This document shows, in pieces, positions 44,171 to 53,228 of a stretch of 64,000 bases of DNA. The DNA comes from FEN-1350 sp964643355 (GTDB lineage: Bacteria > Planctomycetota > Phycisphaerae > Sedimentisphaerales > Anaerohalosphaeraceae). The translations under genes and the position numbers were made by a program. The notes under the pieces were generated by a model, which ran no database searches, was not told the origin of the DNA, and worked only from the letters and a program-made list of their open reading frames with translations. The stretch is taken from positions 124,001 to 188,000 of the forward strand of contig CAZXPW010000001.1 in the NCBI GenBank assembly GCA_964643355.1, in the 5' to 3' direction. Position 1 is the stretch's first letter. The number at the start of each line of letters is the position of its first letter.

Positions 44171-45352
44171 TCAAAATCCCTGAACCAGCAGGGTTTCCCC
44201 AGGCGAAAGTTTCATTTCCGGCGGCACCTTGATCAAGACCGGAAGCCCCCATTCCGGGAGCGTCGGATTCAGCCATAATCGCTGTGTGACCTGTTCAATC
44301 GCCGGACCGAGGCGAGTAATCTGTGATTCAACAACTTGGGTTGGCTCATGGTTTCGAACCAGCTTGACCTTCATTCCCGGTTGCACCATGTTCATCTGGG
44401 TCTCGGGAACATACGCCAGAATTTCCTGCGGCGAAGCTTCTGCGATAATCAGGATCGGGTCGCCTTCCGCCACGACCTCTCCGGGTTTGCGGATCACGCC
44501 TTCACCCGGCCTTCGAAGAACGACATCATTGGCATTGCCCTGGATTTGAATGACCACTCCGTCCGAAGGAGACTTCAACACCAGAAGATCGCACTGGGTC
44601 GACAATTCCTGGATCAATCCCTCCTGCACCGCAATGGACTTGTGTAGAAGATCAAGCTGATGATCGGCTATGGCCGGGGGATTGGGTTGAGTTTTCAGAA
44701 ATTCCTCCCGTCGCTGCTCGGCGATTTTCAAATCCGATTGGGCCTGCGCAATCAGAGCTTCATTTTCGCGAATCTTGGTCACATACGAATCATACAAGGC
44801 CTTGGCCTTCTGAAGTTCATAAGGTTCGACGGCGTTCTTGTCAACCAGTTCCTGGAGGACCTTAACCTCGAATTCGGCGTCATGCATCAGAACCCGATCG
44901 GTTTCGATCAATCCTCGGATTTCCAGGATTCGAAGCCGTACGGCCTCGACATCCGTAAAAAACCGTCGACGCGTCTCCGTCCAATCTGTCTGAAGCTGAT
45001 CCTGACGAAGGGACAAATCGTCCAGGGTTGTTTGCATCTCGGATTTCAGCCGTTCGATCTCTCGTTGGAAAGTGGCCATTTGAGCACGGAAGACCGAATC
45101 ATCCAGCGTTGCCACCGTCTGTCCGCGGGTAACCGGTTCGAACAAATCCACGGAGACCGTCTTCAGTTGCGCTGTGATCGGGGCGGTGATCTGCCAGACT
45201 TTGCCCTGGGCAATGCCGACCACTTCAAATTGATGAGCCCGGCTGACAAACAAACCGACAACAGTTGCCAGAGACACAAACCACACCAGCGTCGGCAAAA
45301 ACCGAAGCTGGATTCGTCCCCAGCGGGATGTTCGTATAGGTTGGGTCATCAT
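44171..45352 (-). CDS. HlyD-family periplasmic adaptor
   Basis: A 393-residue membrane-fusion protein. One N-terminal membrane helix (LRFLPTLVWFVSLATVVGLF) leads into a lipoyl-like half (QITAPITAQLKTVSVDLFEP), then a long coiled-coil region (about 85-235, RLKSEMQTTLDDLSLRQDQL), the second lipoyl half (LVLKSPSDGVVIQIQGNAND) and a beta-barrel end (EILAYVPETQMNMVQPGMKV). GGAGGT eight bases upstream supports the start, which is 4 bp after the DUF4956 stop. With TolC it should bridge the inner and outer membranes. The partner in the inner membrane is unclear, and DUF4956 is the candidate. Confidence 0.92.
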   Translation of the reverse strand: MMTQPIRTSRWGRIQLRFLPTLVWFVSLATVVGLFVSRAHQFEVVGIAQGKVWQITAPITAQLKTVSVDLFEPVTRGQTVATLDDSVFRAQMATFQREIERLKSEMQTTLDDLSLRQDQLQTDWTETRRRFFTDVEAVRLRILEIRGLIETDRVLMHDAEFEVKVLQELVDKNAVEPYELQKAKALYDSYVTKIRENEALIAQAQSDLKIAEQRREEFLKTQPNPPAIADHQLDLLHKSIAVQEGLIQELSTQCDLLVLKSPSDGVVIQIQGNANDVVLRRPGEGVIRKPGEVVAEGDPILIIAEASPQEILAYVPETQMNMVQPGMKVKLVRNHEPTQVVESQITRLGPAIEQVTQRLWLNPTLPEWGLPVLIKVPPEMKLSPGETLLVQGF

Positions 45353-45356
45353 TCCA

Positions 45357-46055
45357 TTAGACCTCCAGCAGTTGCTCCTGCATTGTCAGGCTGATGTTTC
45401 GAATCCCTTCAACGCGTCCCAACTCGGAAAGCATCGACTCATTCTGGGATGTATTCTTGATCATCACCTGGTAGGAATATTCCACGGCCGCCGTGCCAAA
45501 ATCCGTATCCTGAGCGCTGATTAAATTGCAATGGTTGCAGAAGCGTTTCAGAATCCCCGGGATTGGATGATCTGGTCCGATATGTCGGTCAAGACTAAAT
45601 CGCAGGAATCCGTTGTGCGGCTGATGGGCCCCGAAATCGGAATAAAACAGGTACAGGATCACCAGACAAATCACCACGGTGCCCAGGATTGCCAGCTCAA
45701 AGCGCATCGAACCACAGGCCATGCCGATCACCAGCGCACAAAAAATAAAGGCGATGTCGCGGGAATCCTTGATCATGTTCCGAAATCGGATAATCGACAG
45801 GGCGCCCATCAAACCCACCGCCGTGATAAAACTTCCCGCAATCGTGGACATGACCATGGAAACGATCACGGTCATAAGGATTAGAGACTGTACAAACGAT
45901 TTCGAATACGACAAGCCGCTATGGGTATAATAATACACCCAAGCCAGCAATTGACCCAAAACAAACGCCAACAAGAGAGAAATCATCGCCGTCTGAAGAT
46001 TGAAAATCTCGCCCGACGCCGAACTTGAATGAATAATTTGCAAGATTCGATCCAT
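45357..46055 (-). CDS. DUF4956 membrane protein
   Basis: A 232-residue protein with about four membrane segments (TAMISLLLAFVLGQLLAWVY, SLILMTVIVSMVMSTIAG, ITAVGLMGALSIIRFRNMIK, AILGTVVICLVILYLF). The GALSIIRFRNMIKDSRDIAF block is the signature of DUF4956, which is usually found next to VTC-domain polyphosphate polymerase genes. A soluble C-terminal part (about 150-232) follows. It lies 9 bp after the VTC gene and 4 bp before the HlyD gene. Its function is not established. Confidence 0.88.
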   Translation of the reverse strand: MDRILQIIHSSSASGEIFNLQTAMISLLLAFVLGQLLAWVYYYTHSGLSYSKSFVQSLILMTVIVSMVMSTIAGSFITAVGLMGALSIIRFRNMIKDSRDIAFIFCALVIGMACGSMRFELAILGTVVICLVILYLFYSDFGAHQPHNGFLRFSLDRHIGPDHPIPGILKRFCNHCNLISAQDTDFGTAAVEYSYQVMIKNTSQNESMLSELGRVEGIRNISLTMQEQLLEV

Positions 46056-46064
46056 ATTCGTTCT

Positions 46065-47042
46065 TTATGCAAATCGTTGAAGGATTTGTAAATTTCGCGG
46101 TCCGCCGAACCCGGTCAGCATGGATTGCCGGACGGAGGACACATACTTGGACATGGCCGAAACCTTCAGGTCAAAGTAGCGTACCATCTCGCTGAGCCAC
46201 GGCGGATATCGTCCCGTAAATTTAATTTCCAAAATCGTGAAATCCAGGGGAACCTGCGTCCATCCCGGACCACCCAGCCGAACACGGGGTTCCTCGGTCA
46301 CACAATAACTCAGTTGCCGATCGAAAGTGATTCGCACTCGATTATTGCCGTCTCCTTCGAATGCCTGACGCATATATCGCACCAGAACCATCGGTCGGGC
46401 ATTGAGGTATTTTACATACAATTGAAATTGCTGCAAGGCCTTCATGTCGGTTTGAAATTTTTGCGGGGGAAGTTCCCGGCCCGCCAAAACCAGGGGAACA
46501 TGATGATGCATGGCTCGGGCGCGACTTTTAAGAATCACTCGTTCAATGCGCCGCTTGATCTCAAAAAAAACCGGGGTATCGGGCTTGTCGCTATAAGCGC
46601 GCACCCGGAGCTTAAATCGGTTCTTTTTACCTTCAAGAGTTTCTTTGGCCAGCGTCAGTTGATCGGAGTCCAGATAGAGACTGGTTATTGGATACTCGCC
46701 GTTTGGACGCAGTTTGGCATATCGATCCTGGGGCAAGAATGGTTGGATATAGGCCGCGATGGCACGAGCGGTGGTTTCCTGGATTCGATACTTAAGTTCA
46801 TACCGACAGGCCATCAGGGTATCGCCCTTGGGTTTCGGGGTCTGGCCCGTGGGAGGTGGGGATCCGGCAGAAGGCAACGGTTCCGCCGCCGCAACCTGCG
46901 CGTGAAGAGCGGCTTCGGCCATTACTGTAGAATCGTGACCCGTTTCCGCCAGAGACTCTGCGCCTGCATCCATCACCGACGCATCCAACGGCAAAATCCC
47001 CTGAAGCGGATTTTCGGGTTCGTGTTGATTCTCGGATACCAT
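46065..47042 (-). CDS. VTC-domain polyphosphate polymerase-like protein
   Basis: A 325-residue protein. After an Ala/Pro-rich N-terminal ~75 residues comes the VTC tunnel-fold domain with its basic motifs: CRYELKYRI, NRFKLRVRAYSD, VFFEIKRRIERV, LVRYMRQAFEG, RVRITFDRQL and DFTILEIKFTG (the acidic metal ligand). In yeast the homologous Vtc4 domain polymerises ATP phosphate into polyphosphate. This copy lacks an SPX domain, as usual in bacteria. It is the first gene of the operon with DUF4956, HlyD and TolC. Ribosome site weak. Enzymatic activity is inferred from conserved basic residues. Confidence 0.85.
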   Translation of the reverse strand: MVSENQHEPENPLQGILPLDASVMDAGAESLAETGHDSTVMAEAALHAQVAAAEPLPSAGSPPPTGQTPKPKGDTLMACRYELKYRIQETTARAIAAYIQPFLPQDRYAKLRPNGEYPITSLYLDSDQLTLAKETLEGKKNRFKLRVRAYSDKPDTPVFFEIKRRIERVILKSRARAMHHHVPLVLAGRELPPQKFQTDMKALQQFQLYVKYLNARPMVLVRYMRQAFEGDGNNRVRITFDRQLSYCVTEEPRVRLGGPGWTQVPLDFTILEIKFTGRYPPWLSEMVRYFDLKVSAMSKYVSSVRQSMLTGFGGPRNLQILQRFA

Positions 47043-47110
47043 GTCTTTTTAAGTATCTGCCTATAAATGAGTTATCGACTCAAAGATTGCGACTTTCATC
47101 CGAGTACAGA

Positions 47111-47139
47111 ATCCTAACATTCCTGAATATTTGAGTCAA
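47111..47139 (-). promoter_or_regulatory. possible promoter of the VTC operon
   Basis: On the minus strand TTGACT and TAGGAT are separated by 17 bases, about 70 bp before the start at 47042. The -10 is a moderate match. Confidence 0.35.
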
Positions 47140-47513
47140 AAACAAACACGATCGTTACACAATTTTAACGAATCCGGTCAGAATCTATTGCGTAAATTTT
47201 TGATAACTTTCTTGTTTGTTCTGCAATAATGATACGGGATATCGCTGTATCACACTGTGTGTCACCTTCAAGGTCTCTCAATCAGTTCCCCCGATTGCAA
47301 TTGGATTACCCGGTTTTACTGGAGCAAATCCATGTGGGTATTGTAGCATAAATCGCAAGAAAAATCAACGAAAACCCGTTGGTTTAAAACCGCTAACGAA
47401 TTGCGGCCAAGAGATTGCCATTCCCCAGACCCCCATTCATGCAAGGTCCTTTTCGTAAAGAATTGCATAGGGGAAATAGACCCTTCCAAGGTCCTATAAC
47501 AAAAGAAGTGGGC

Positions 47514-47557
47514 AAAAAAGTGATCCAGGTCGGCGTTGGGCGGGTCCGGCCTGGATC
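47514..47557 (-). terminator. terminator of the flagellin gene
   Basis: An 8-bp stem GATCCAGG/CCTGGATC (47522-47557, 20-base loop with some inner pairing) is followed on the minus strand by AC and six T. It lies 47 bp after the flagellin stop. Confidence 0.55.
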
Positions 47558-47603
47558 GGGCGGAACGAGGCGTACGGAAATCAGGCGGAAAAGGAAGTCT
47601 GTT

Positions 47604-48380
47604 TTATCGTAGCAATCTCAGGATAACCTCAGAGAAAGAATCTGCATGAACTTGTACGGCCACAACACTTTGCATCAGGACATCCTGGGCCGTCTTGGCC
47701 GCCATTGCGATGGCCGTATTCAGATCTGAAATCTGGGACTCGGTCCGCAACAGGTTTTCGGCCTGCTGAGCCGCCGCTTCACCGGCCTGCTCCAATCGAT
47801 TCGCGGTAGAACCCAGATTCCCGCGGTAATCGGACATTTCCTCGATCGTCTGCTGCAACTTCTCCGCGGCGCTGAAAGGATCGTGCATAAAATCGAATTC
47901 GACCGCATGCAGATCGCGCGTTGTGACGACAATCGACTGCGCGTCTCCAAATTGAACTTCAATCATTTGTTCTTGGTGAACGGCCAGGCCGTTGAACAGA
48001 GTCTCTTGTAATATCCGGTCATTGTCTTTAGACAATTGATTGATTTCGTTCTGCAGAATCTGTTTTTGTTCCGTCGAAGGAGTGCCGGTGGACATCTGCG
48101 TCGCCAGTTCCTGAATTCGATTCAGATTCATCTGGACCTGACCGGCCGACGCCTCCGCCGTTTGTACCAACGAAAGGCCGTCGCTGAGATTGTTCATTCC
48201 CTGTCGCAACTGAGCGATGTCGCTGCGGAGCTCTTCCCGAATAGCCAGTCCCGCCGGATCATCGCCGGCCGAGGCGATTCGCTGACCCGAGGTCAGCCGA
48301 CGGACCCACTCTCGAAGGCGGGCAACCGCGTCGGAAACCTCGATCCATTCGCCCAGAACAGATTGGCCGATTTCTGCCAT
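47604..48380 (-). CDS. short flagellin-like protein
   Basis: A 258-residue protein holding only the conserved flagellin D0/D1 ends. N-terminal part: RLTSGQRIASAGDDPAGLAI, LRQGMNNLSDGLSLVQTAEA, LNRIQELATQMSTGTPS. C-terminal part: NRLEQAGEAAAQQAENLLRT, SQISDLNTAIAMAAKTAQDV and the ending SEVILRLLR. The surface-exposed central region is almost absent. The very N-terminus (MAEIGQSVLGEWIEVSD) departs from the usual flagellin opening. GAGG six bases upstream fixes the start at 48380. No other flagellar gene is nearby, and the gene has its own sigma-70-like promoter and terminator. Confidence 0.85.
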   Translation of the reverse strand: MAEIGQSVLGEWIEVSDAVARLREWVRRLTSGQRIASAGDDPAGLAIREELRSDIAQLRQGMNNLSDGLSLVQTAEASAGQVQMNLNRIQELATQMSTGTPSTEQKQILQNEINQLSKDNDRILQETLFNGLAVHQEQMIEVQFGDAQSIVVTTRDLHAVEFDFMHDPFSAAEKLQQTIEEMSDYRGNLGSTANRLEQAGEAAAQQAENLLRTESQISDLNTAIAMAAKTAQDVLMQSVVAVQVHADSFSEVILRLLR

Positions 48381-48450
48381 CTTGACCTCGTTTGGACGCG
48401 CACTTCGCCCCCCAACAACTTCAACCCCTGGCTTAAGCGTTAACCAACAA

Positions 48451-48479
48451 AATCTACGAATTAATGTCCCCCAAGTCAA
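48451..48479 (-). promoter_or_regulatory. sigma-70-like promoter for flagellin gene
   Basis: On the minus strand TTGACT and TAGATT are separated by 17 bases, ~70 bp before the ATG at 48380. I found no sigma-28 or sigma-54 element in the same interval. Confidence 0.45.
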
Positions 48480-48665
48480 GAAGAGTCGATTTGTCATGTA
48501 TCCTGCTTTTATCGGACGATCGCCGGATTCCTTGAAAAACAACGATGAAAAACAGCAAGTCGAAATATTGAATGGGAGTCGTTCGAATAGCCCCCCTCGG
48601 GGAATGGGTTACAGATCCGTGCCGTGCTGGATAGCTTTCCCGTTCGTAGATATTATATATCCCAC

Positions 48666-48751
48666 TGCGGATGAGAGGAGTTGAACCTCTACGAGCGTTT
48701 AAGCCCACAGGCACCTGAAGCCTGCGCGTCTGCCAATTCCGCCACATCCGC
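48666..48751 (-). tRNA. tRNA-Leu (anticodon CAG)
   Basis: A class-II tRNA of 86 nt. The acceptor stem GCGGATG pairs with CATCCGC, discriminator A. The anticodon arm reads CAGGC-TTCAGGT-GCCTG, giving anticodon CAG. A long variable arm follows (TGGGCTTAAACGCTCG) and the T-arm is GAGGTTCAACTCCTC. CCA is not encoded. Confidence 0.95.
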
Positions 48752-48762
48752 GAAAGTGTTTA

Positions 48763-48791
48763 AGTATACCCCTAAGCGAGGGATTCGTCAA
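48763..48791 (-). promoter_or_regulatory. promoter of tRNA-Leu
   Basis: On the minus strand TTGACG and TATACT are separated by 17 bases and lie 12 bp before the mature tRNA 5' end, an ideal distance for a tRNA promoter. Confidence 0.75.
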
Positions 48792-48841
48792 GGGAAATTA
48801 TCCGTTTTTTCGATCTGCGGCGTGGCAGAAGGCCCTGGTTT

Positions 48842-51730
48842 TTAGGCCATTGATCCGTCAGCCCCGATCCGTGTCCTTCGACACAAATCCGTCAGCTCAT
48901 CGAGTTCAAATCGAATCCGAGCCAGGTCCCGTTCCTGAATCGTCCCCTCCAGGATGCGGGCCTTTTCCGTAAAAACGGCAAAGCCGGCAAAGCCCCCCAA
49001 CCCCTTGAGAGCATGGGCCTTCAGCGCCAACTCGGCCAGATTGCCCTCTTCAAAGGACTTGCGCATTTCCTCCAGACGCCCGGGCAGATTGTTGACGAAA
49101 GTCTCGATCGTCTTTTGGTAATCCGGATCGCCCGACAAAAACGACACGATCGGTCCGCCCTTTTCGGCTGCCTCCAATTGCCTGACCTGTTGAAGAAACC
49201 GCCAGATCTTGCGGAGAAGAAGATCTTTCTTGACCGGTTTCCCGATAAAATCGTCGCACCCCGCTTCCAGACATTTCAGCTCGTCGCCTTTTTCCACTGA
49301 CGCCGTCATCGCAACAATGATCGTCGTTCGATTCAATCCTTCGGCCCGAATGATCCGCGTTGCGTCAAAACCATTCATGACCGGCATTTGCATGTCCATC
49401 AGGATCAATTCATATCGTCGCTGACGGGATTTCTCGATCGCCTCCTGGCCGTGGCTGGCCATCTCCACTCGATATCCCGCTCGGCTTAGAATAATGTCCA
49501 GCAAGGATCGATTCTCCGGTACATCGTCCACAACCAGAATCGTCGGTTCGGACCGGTCTTTCGGCGACGAAGAATCTTTTGTTTCATCCGACGCCCGGAT
49601 TTCCGCGGATGGAGTCAACCCCGAAGAGCCCGAAGATTGCGACGGTTCCGTCGGCTGGATTTCGGTTTTGCCTGGCTCAGACGGGTTTTCGGCCGTCTCT
49701 TTGCGACACAAATGCACCAGTTCATCGGCCACTTGTAACAGCTGTCGGGCATTGTCCGTGATCTGATACAAGGGCTTTTTTTCAGATTCGCTGTTTTGCT
49801 CCCGACAAAGGATTTCCGCAGAACCGATGATGTTTTGCATCGCGGTACGGATCTGATGACTTAAGCTCTCCAGCAACTGCTCCGTCCGATACTTTGCGTA
49901 TTCGGCCCGATCCTGCCTATCGGTATATTCCGTGATATCAATCAAGGATATCCAGAATCCTTCGATGCGTCCATGACGAATCAGCGTCGAAAGATGGACC
50001 TGAAGTTCCTGTTGATCGATGGAAAACCGGATCGAAACGGGACTGGACCGTCCCGTTCTTCGAAGGTCGTCCATTCCCGTCTGAATCGCGTCCCGACAAA
50101 CCGGCGGAACCAGTTCCGTAAGACTCCTCCCGATCCAGTCAGATCGCGGACGACCCAGCAGATTCGTCGCCGATCCGCTGATTTCCCGGATCGTGCCCGA
50201 CGCGTCGCAGGCCGCAATTCCCATCGGGATCCGATCCAGAATCCGCAAGATCATCTCATGAAGTTCCTCTTGTTGATCCCGTTTCTGCTGGGTTTCCGAA
50301 ATATCCGCCACAATCCCCAGGATCCCCCAGATGCTTCCTCGTCCATCTCGAAGCGGTACTTTGCTGCTCAACAGCGTCACCGTCTTGCCCTGGATCGCCA
50401 GCCGCCGTTCCACATTAACCAGCCCGATCCCCGTCCGAACCACCTCCCGATCATATTGCATCGGAGGGCCCGACCAGTTGCCTCGCCGTGACAGATCCGT
50501 TTCCGTCTTGCCGCGAATTTCGTCCGGATGATCCAGACCCGCCATCCGCGCGAAAGCCGTATTGGCGCCGCGGAATACGCCGGCACGGTCTTTCCAGTAC
50601 AACCCGTATGGCATCGCGTCCAGAATCCCGCGCAAAGTGTCCAGTTTCGACTGAAGATCCTCCTCCGTCTGCGTATGTTCAAACGACAACATTTGAAGTT
50701 CGTCATTGACCCGACCAATCGCCAAATGAGCCGCCAAATGGGCCTTCTTGCGCTCATACCGAAAATACATCACGGCCGCCAGCGTCAGTGCCGCCAGGAC
50801 ACACACGGTCATCAGGATCATATCTCTCGCCTGTTGCTGCAGAGGCGCGGCGATTTGTTCGGTCTCGTCCATGCAGACAGCCACCGTCCAGTGGGTATCG
50901 GCGATTCGCAGCGGCGACCAGGCCATGCTTGTTTTACGCTGTCCTTCCCCTCCTGACACAAATCGGTCCACACCGGCAACGCCTTTGATCATCCGATCAA
51001 TCACTCCGTCTTCTTTTCGTAGATCTCCCAATTCTCGAAGACGCAATGCAAAAACCGATCGGCCCAAAAGGGTCTCATCCGGATAGCTGATTAAATCTCC
51101 CCGTCGATCCATGATCCAGGCATACCCTCCGATCCCCGTGCGAATGGGACCGATCAGGGTGTTAATTGCATCCAGCGGAATCATCGCGCGAAGCCAGCCG
51201 GTGATACCTCCTGAGTCCTTGACGGGCACGCACAGGGATACGGCCTGTGTCCCGTTCGGCAAAGCCAGAACCTCGCTCAAAGTCAGCTTCTGACGCTGCA
51301 TGGCCAGGCGAATATCCGGCCAAAGAGAATAATCTCGCACGACGGATCCCGAAGGGATCGGGATTTGAGCAACGGTACGACCCGCCGCATCCAGTTCATG
51401 AATTGACATAACAAGGGGACTCAATCGTCGAAACATCTCCTCCAATGGTGCAAGCCCCACCCCTTCCGATCGCGACTCGGTCGGCTCGGTTAAGACCTGC
51501 CGGATCGTCGGATCCCCGGCCGCAACCTCCAATTCCGTTACAACGGCCCTGAAAAGACCTTCCAGATGATTCGCCTGCGTCCGAGCTAAAATGTTCAGAT
51601 ACCGTTGCGATTGCGTAATGGTTGCCTGTTCATAGCGGGACAGATTCAGGGCGGTCAATAGGCCAAGATAGGCCAGAATGACGACGCCCAGCAATCCCAG
51701 AAGGATCGGTTTTGTCACACGATGGGTCAT
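48842..51730 (-). CDS. hybrid sensor protein lacking the kinase ATP-binding domain
   Basis: About 962 residues from the ATG at 51730 (a GTG at 51751 is also open). In order: membrane helix (LLGLLGVVILAYLGLL); dCache-like sensor (about 45-295, with YAWIMDRRGDLISYPDETLL); second helix (ILMTVCVLAALTLAAVMYF); two PAS domains (about 360-480 and 490-610); a HisKA-like helix with LSHQIRTAMQNIIGSAEILC; a low-complexity linker; a receiver domain (ILVVDDVPENRSLLDIILSR, LILMDMQMPVMNGFDATR, KPVKK); and an HPt domain (ALKAHALKGLGGFAGF). Between HisKA and the receiver I see none of the N, G1, F or G2 boxes. It may thus be phosphorylated in trans. Confidence 0.85.
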   Translation of the reverse strand: MTHRVTKPILLGLLGVVILAYLGLLTALNLSRYEQATITQSQRYLNILARTQANHLEGLFRAVVTELEVAAGDPTIRQVLTEPTESRSEGVGLAPLEEMFRRLSPLVMSIHELDAAGRTVAQIPIPSGSVVRDYSLWPDIRLAMQRQKLTLSEVLALPNGTQAVSLCVPVKDSGGITGWLRAMIPLDAINTLIGPIRTGIGGYAWIMDRRGDLISYPDETLLGRSVFALRLRELGDLRKEDGVIDRMIKGVAGVDRFVSGGEGQRKTSMAWSPLRIADTHWTVAVCMDETEQIAAPLQQQARDMILMTVCVLAALTLAAVMYFRYERKKAHLAAHLAIGRVNDELQMLSFEHTQTEEDLQSKLDTLRGILDAMPYGLYWKDRAGVFRGANTAFARMAGLDHPDEIRGKTETDLSRRGNWSGPPMQYDREVVRTGIGLVNVERRLAIQGKTVTLLSSKVPLRDGRGSIWGILGIVADISETQQKRDQQEELHEMILRILDRIPMGIAACDASGTIREISGSATNLLGRPRSDWIGRSLTELVPPVCRDAIQTGMDDLRRTGRSSPVSIRFSIDQQELQVHLSTLIRHGRIEGFWISLIDITEYTDRQDRAEYAKYRTEQLLESLSHQIRTAMQNIIGSAEILCREQNSESEKKPLYQITDNARQLLQVADELVHLCRKETAENPSEPGKTEIQPTEPSQSSGSSGLTPSAEIRASDETKDSSSPKDRSEPTILVVDDVPENRSLLDIILSRAGYRVEMASHGQEAIEKSRQRRYELILMDMQMPVMNGFDATRIIRAEGLNRTTIIVAMTASVEKGDELKCLEAGCDDFIGKPVKKDLLLRKIWRFLQQVRQLEAAEKGGPIVSFLSGDPDYQKTIETFVNNLPGRLEEMRKSFEEGNLAELALKAHALKGLGGFAGFAVFTEKARILEGTIQERDLARIRFELDELTDLCRRTRIGADGSMA

Positions 51731-51907
51731 AAAGTCTTTCGACCGACTCACGGCCGATAATGGTCCGCCGATTCGCTTTCGCGAAATCCCTTTCCTTCAA
51801 AATTCGGTTCTCGTTGTATCGGCAAACCCAATGCCCCGCTTAACCCCCCAAGTTCGCGCCAATCGGGGATTTCATTCCCGAAATATGGAAAAATTCGACC
51901 GGTCCGC

Positions 51908-51936
51908 TGGACAAGCCGATACAGGGGTTATATAAC
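51908..51936 (+). promoter_or_regulatory. sigma-70-like promoter for the PIN-TRAM gene
   Basis: TGGACA and TATAAC are separated by 17 bases, about 85 bp before the ATG at 52020. Confidence 0.4.
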
Positions 51937-52019
51937 TACTCCTCGGTATTATCGTACGATGATTGGTCTTCATAATAAGGTGCGTGGTTTCATAGAGGCC
52001 GCAAGGCCGGGAGTGTAAA

Positions 52020-53228
52020 ATGTTATCATCCATTATTCGCGGGTCATTGTTGCTGATTATCATCGCGGCGTTCCTGTTTGTCAGTATTTCCTATCGCCAA
52101 AACAAGGACAACCGCCCCCAGGACGCAAAGAGCTTCATTACCCGGGCCGCCGCGCTGGAAGAACAGCAGAAATTTCAGGAGGCCTGCATTCAGTATAAGC
52201 AGGCCTATGACCTGGCAACCGTGGGGCTTCCAAAGGAAGACATTATGGCGGTCTTTGTTATCGGATTATCGATCTCCCTGCTGGTCGTCGCGATCGACTG
52301 GTTGACCCCCAAAAAATCGCTCAATGTCCTGGCGGGTATTTTCTTCGGTTTGCTGGTCGGGGTACTGATCAGTTGGGCCATGTTGCCCGTGCTGGAGATG
52401 ATCAACGACATCTGGAACCTCCGGTGGAGCGAGGACACGATGAAAATCTCTCGATGGATCGTCAGCATCTGCATCTGCTATTTGACGATCAGTTTGGTGA
52501 TCAAAACCAAGGACGATGTTCGTTTTGTCATCCCCTATGTGGAATTTTCCAGACAGACCAAGGGGCTCCGTCCTCTGGTGATGGATACCTCGGTCATCAT
52601 TGACGGACGCATCGCCGATATCGCCGCGACTCGACTGTTCGATTCGCCGCTGATCGTGCCGCGATTCGTGCTCAATGAACTGCAGCTCATCGCCGACAGC
52701 TCGGACAAGCTCAAACGCACCCGCGGGCGTCGAGGTCTGGATATTCTCAACAAACTCCATAATAACGCCGATGTGCTGATTGACGATACCCCCCCGCCCG
52801 GCCTGGATGCGCACGCCGAAGTCGATCACAAACTCATCGCATTCAGCAAAAACTGCGACGGCCGGCTCCTGACCAACGATTACAATCTCAACAAAGTCGC
52901 CCAGCTTCGTGGTCTGGATGTGATCAACATCAACGATCTGGCCAATGCGCTCAAGGCCGTGATCCTGCCCGGCGAAACCATGAATATCCGTATTCTTCGT
53001 CCCGGGGAGGAGGCCACACAGGGCGTCGGATATCTCGATGATGGGACGATGGTGGTCGTGGAAAACGCCCGCAATCATATTGGTGAAAATGTGGAAATCA
53101 CCGTGACCAGCGCCTATCAGACCTCAGCCGGAAGAATGATTTTTGGACGATATGAGCGGACATTGGGGAGCGGCCGGCAAAGCAGTTCCTCAGCCGAAGC
53201 GGCGGCCAAAAAATCCTCCGAGTCCTGA
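52020..53228 (+). CDS. membrane PIN-TRAM domain protein (YacL-like)
   Basis: A 402-residue protein. A first membrane helix (GSLLLIIIAAFLFVSISY) precedes a short TPR-like segment (AAALEEQQKFQEACIQYKQA). Three more membrane helices follow (AVFVIGLSISLLVVAIDWL, LAGIFFGLLVGVLISW, ISRWIVSICICYLTISLVI). A PIN nuclease domain spans about 190-305, with acidic residues in MDTSVIIDGRIADI, LNELQLIADS and LLTNDYNLNKVA. A TRAM domain follows (GETMNIRILRPGEEATQGVG). This matches the YacL/PilT-N family of putative RNases, but the TPR-like N-segment is an extra. The GGGAG before the ATG supports the start. Confidence 0.88.
   Translation: MLSSIIRGSLLLIIIAAFLFVSISYRQNKDNRPQDAKSFITRAAALEEQQKFQEACIQYKQAYDLATVGLPKEDIMAVFVIGLSISLLVVAIDWLTPKKSLNVLAGIFFGLLVGVLISWAMLPVLEMINDIWNLRWSEDTMKISRWIVSICICYLTISLVIKTKDDVRFVIPYVEFSRQTKGLRPLVMDTSVIIDGRIADIAATRLFDSPLIVPRFVLNELQLIADSSDKLKRTRGRRGLDILNKLHNNADVLIDDTPPPGLDAHAEVDHKLIAFSKNCDGRLLTNDYNLNKVAQLRGLDVININDLANALKAVILPGETMNIRILRPGEEATQGVGYLDDGTMVVVENARNHIGENVEITVTSAYQTSAGRMIFGRYERTLGSGRQSSSSAEAAAKKSSES

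Larger units (their letters stand above)
47043..47603. other. gene-free stretch with operon promoter and flagellin terminator
   Basis: This 561 bp gap holds no convincing gene. Its left end contains the likely VTC operon promoter and its right end the flagellin terminator at 47514-47557. The middle holds only short, scattered repeats of a CAAGGTCCT word (around 47442 and 47487). Confidence 0.4.

Noticed and set aside
48454..48747. 97-residue minus-strand frame beginning MWRNWQTRRLQVPVG
   Set aside because: It is the translation of the tRNA-Leu gene and its flank, a familiar false gene.
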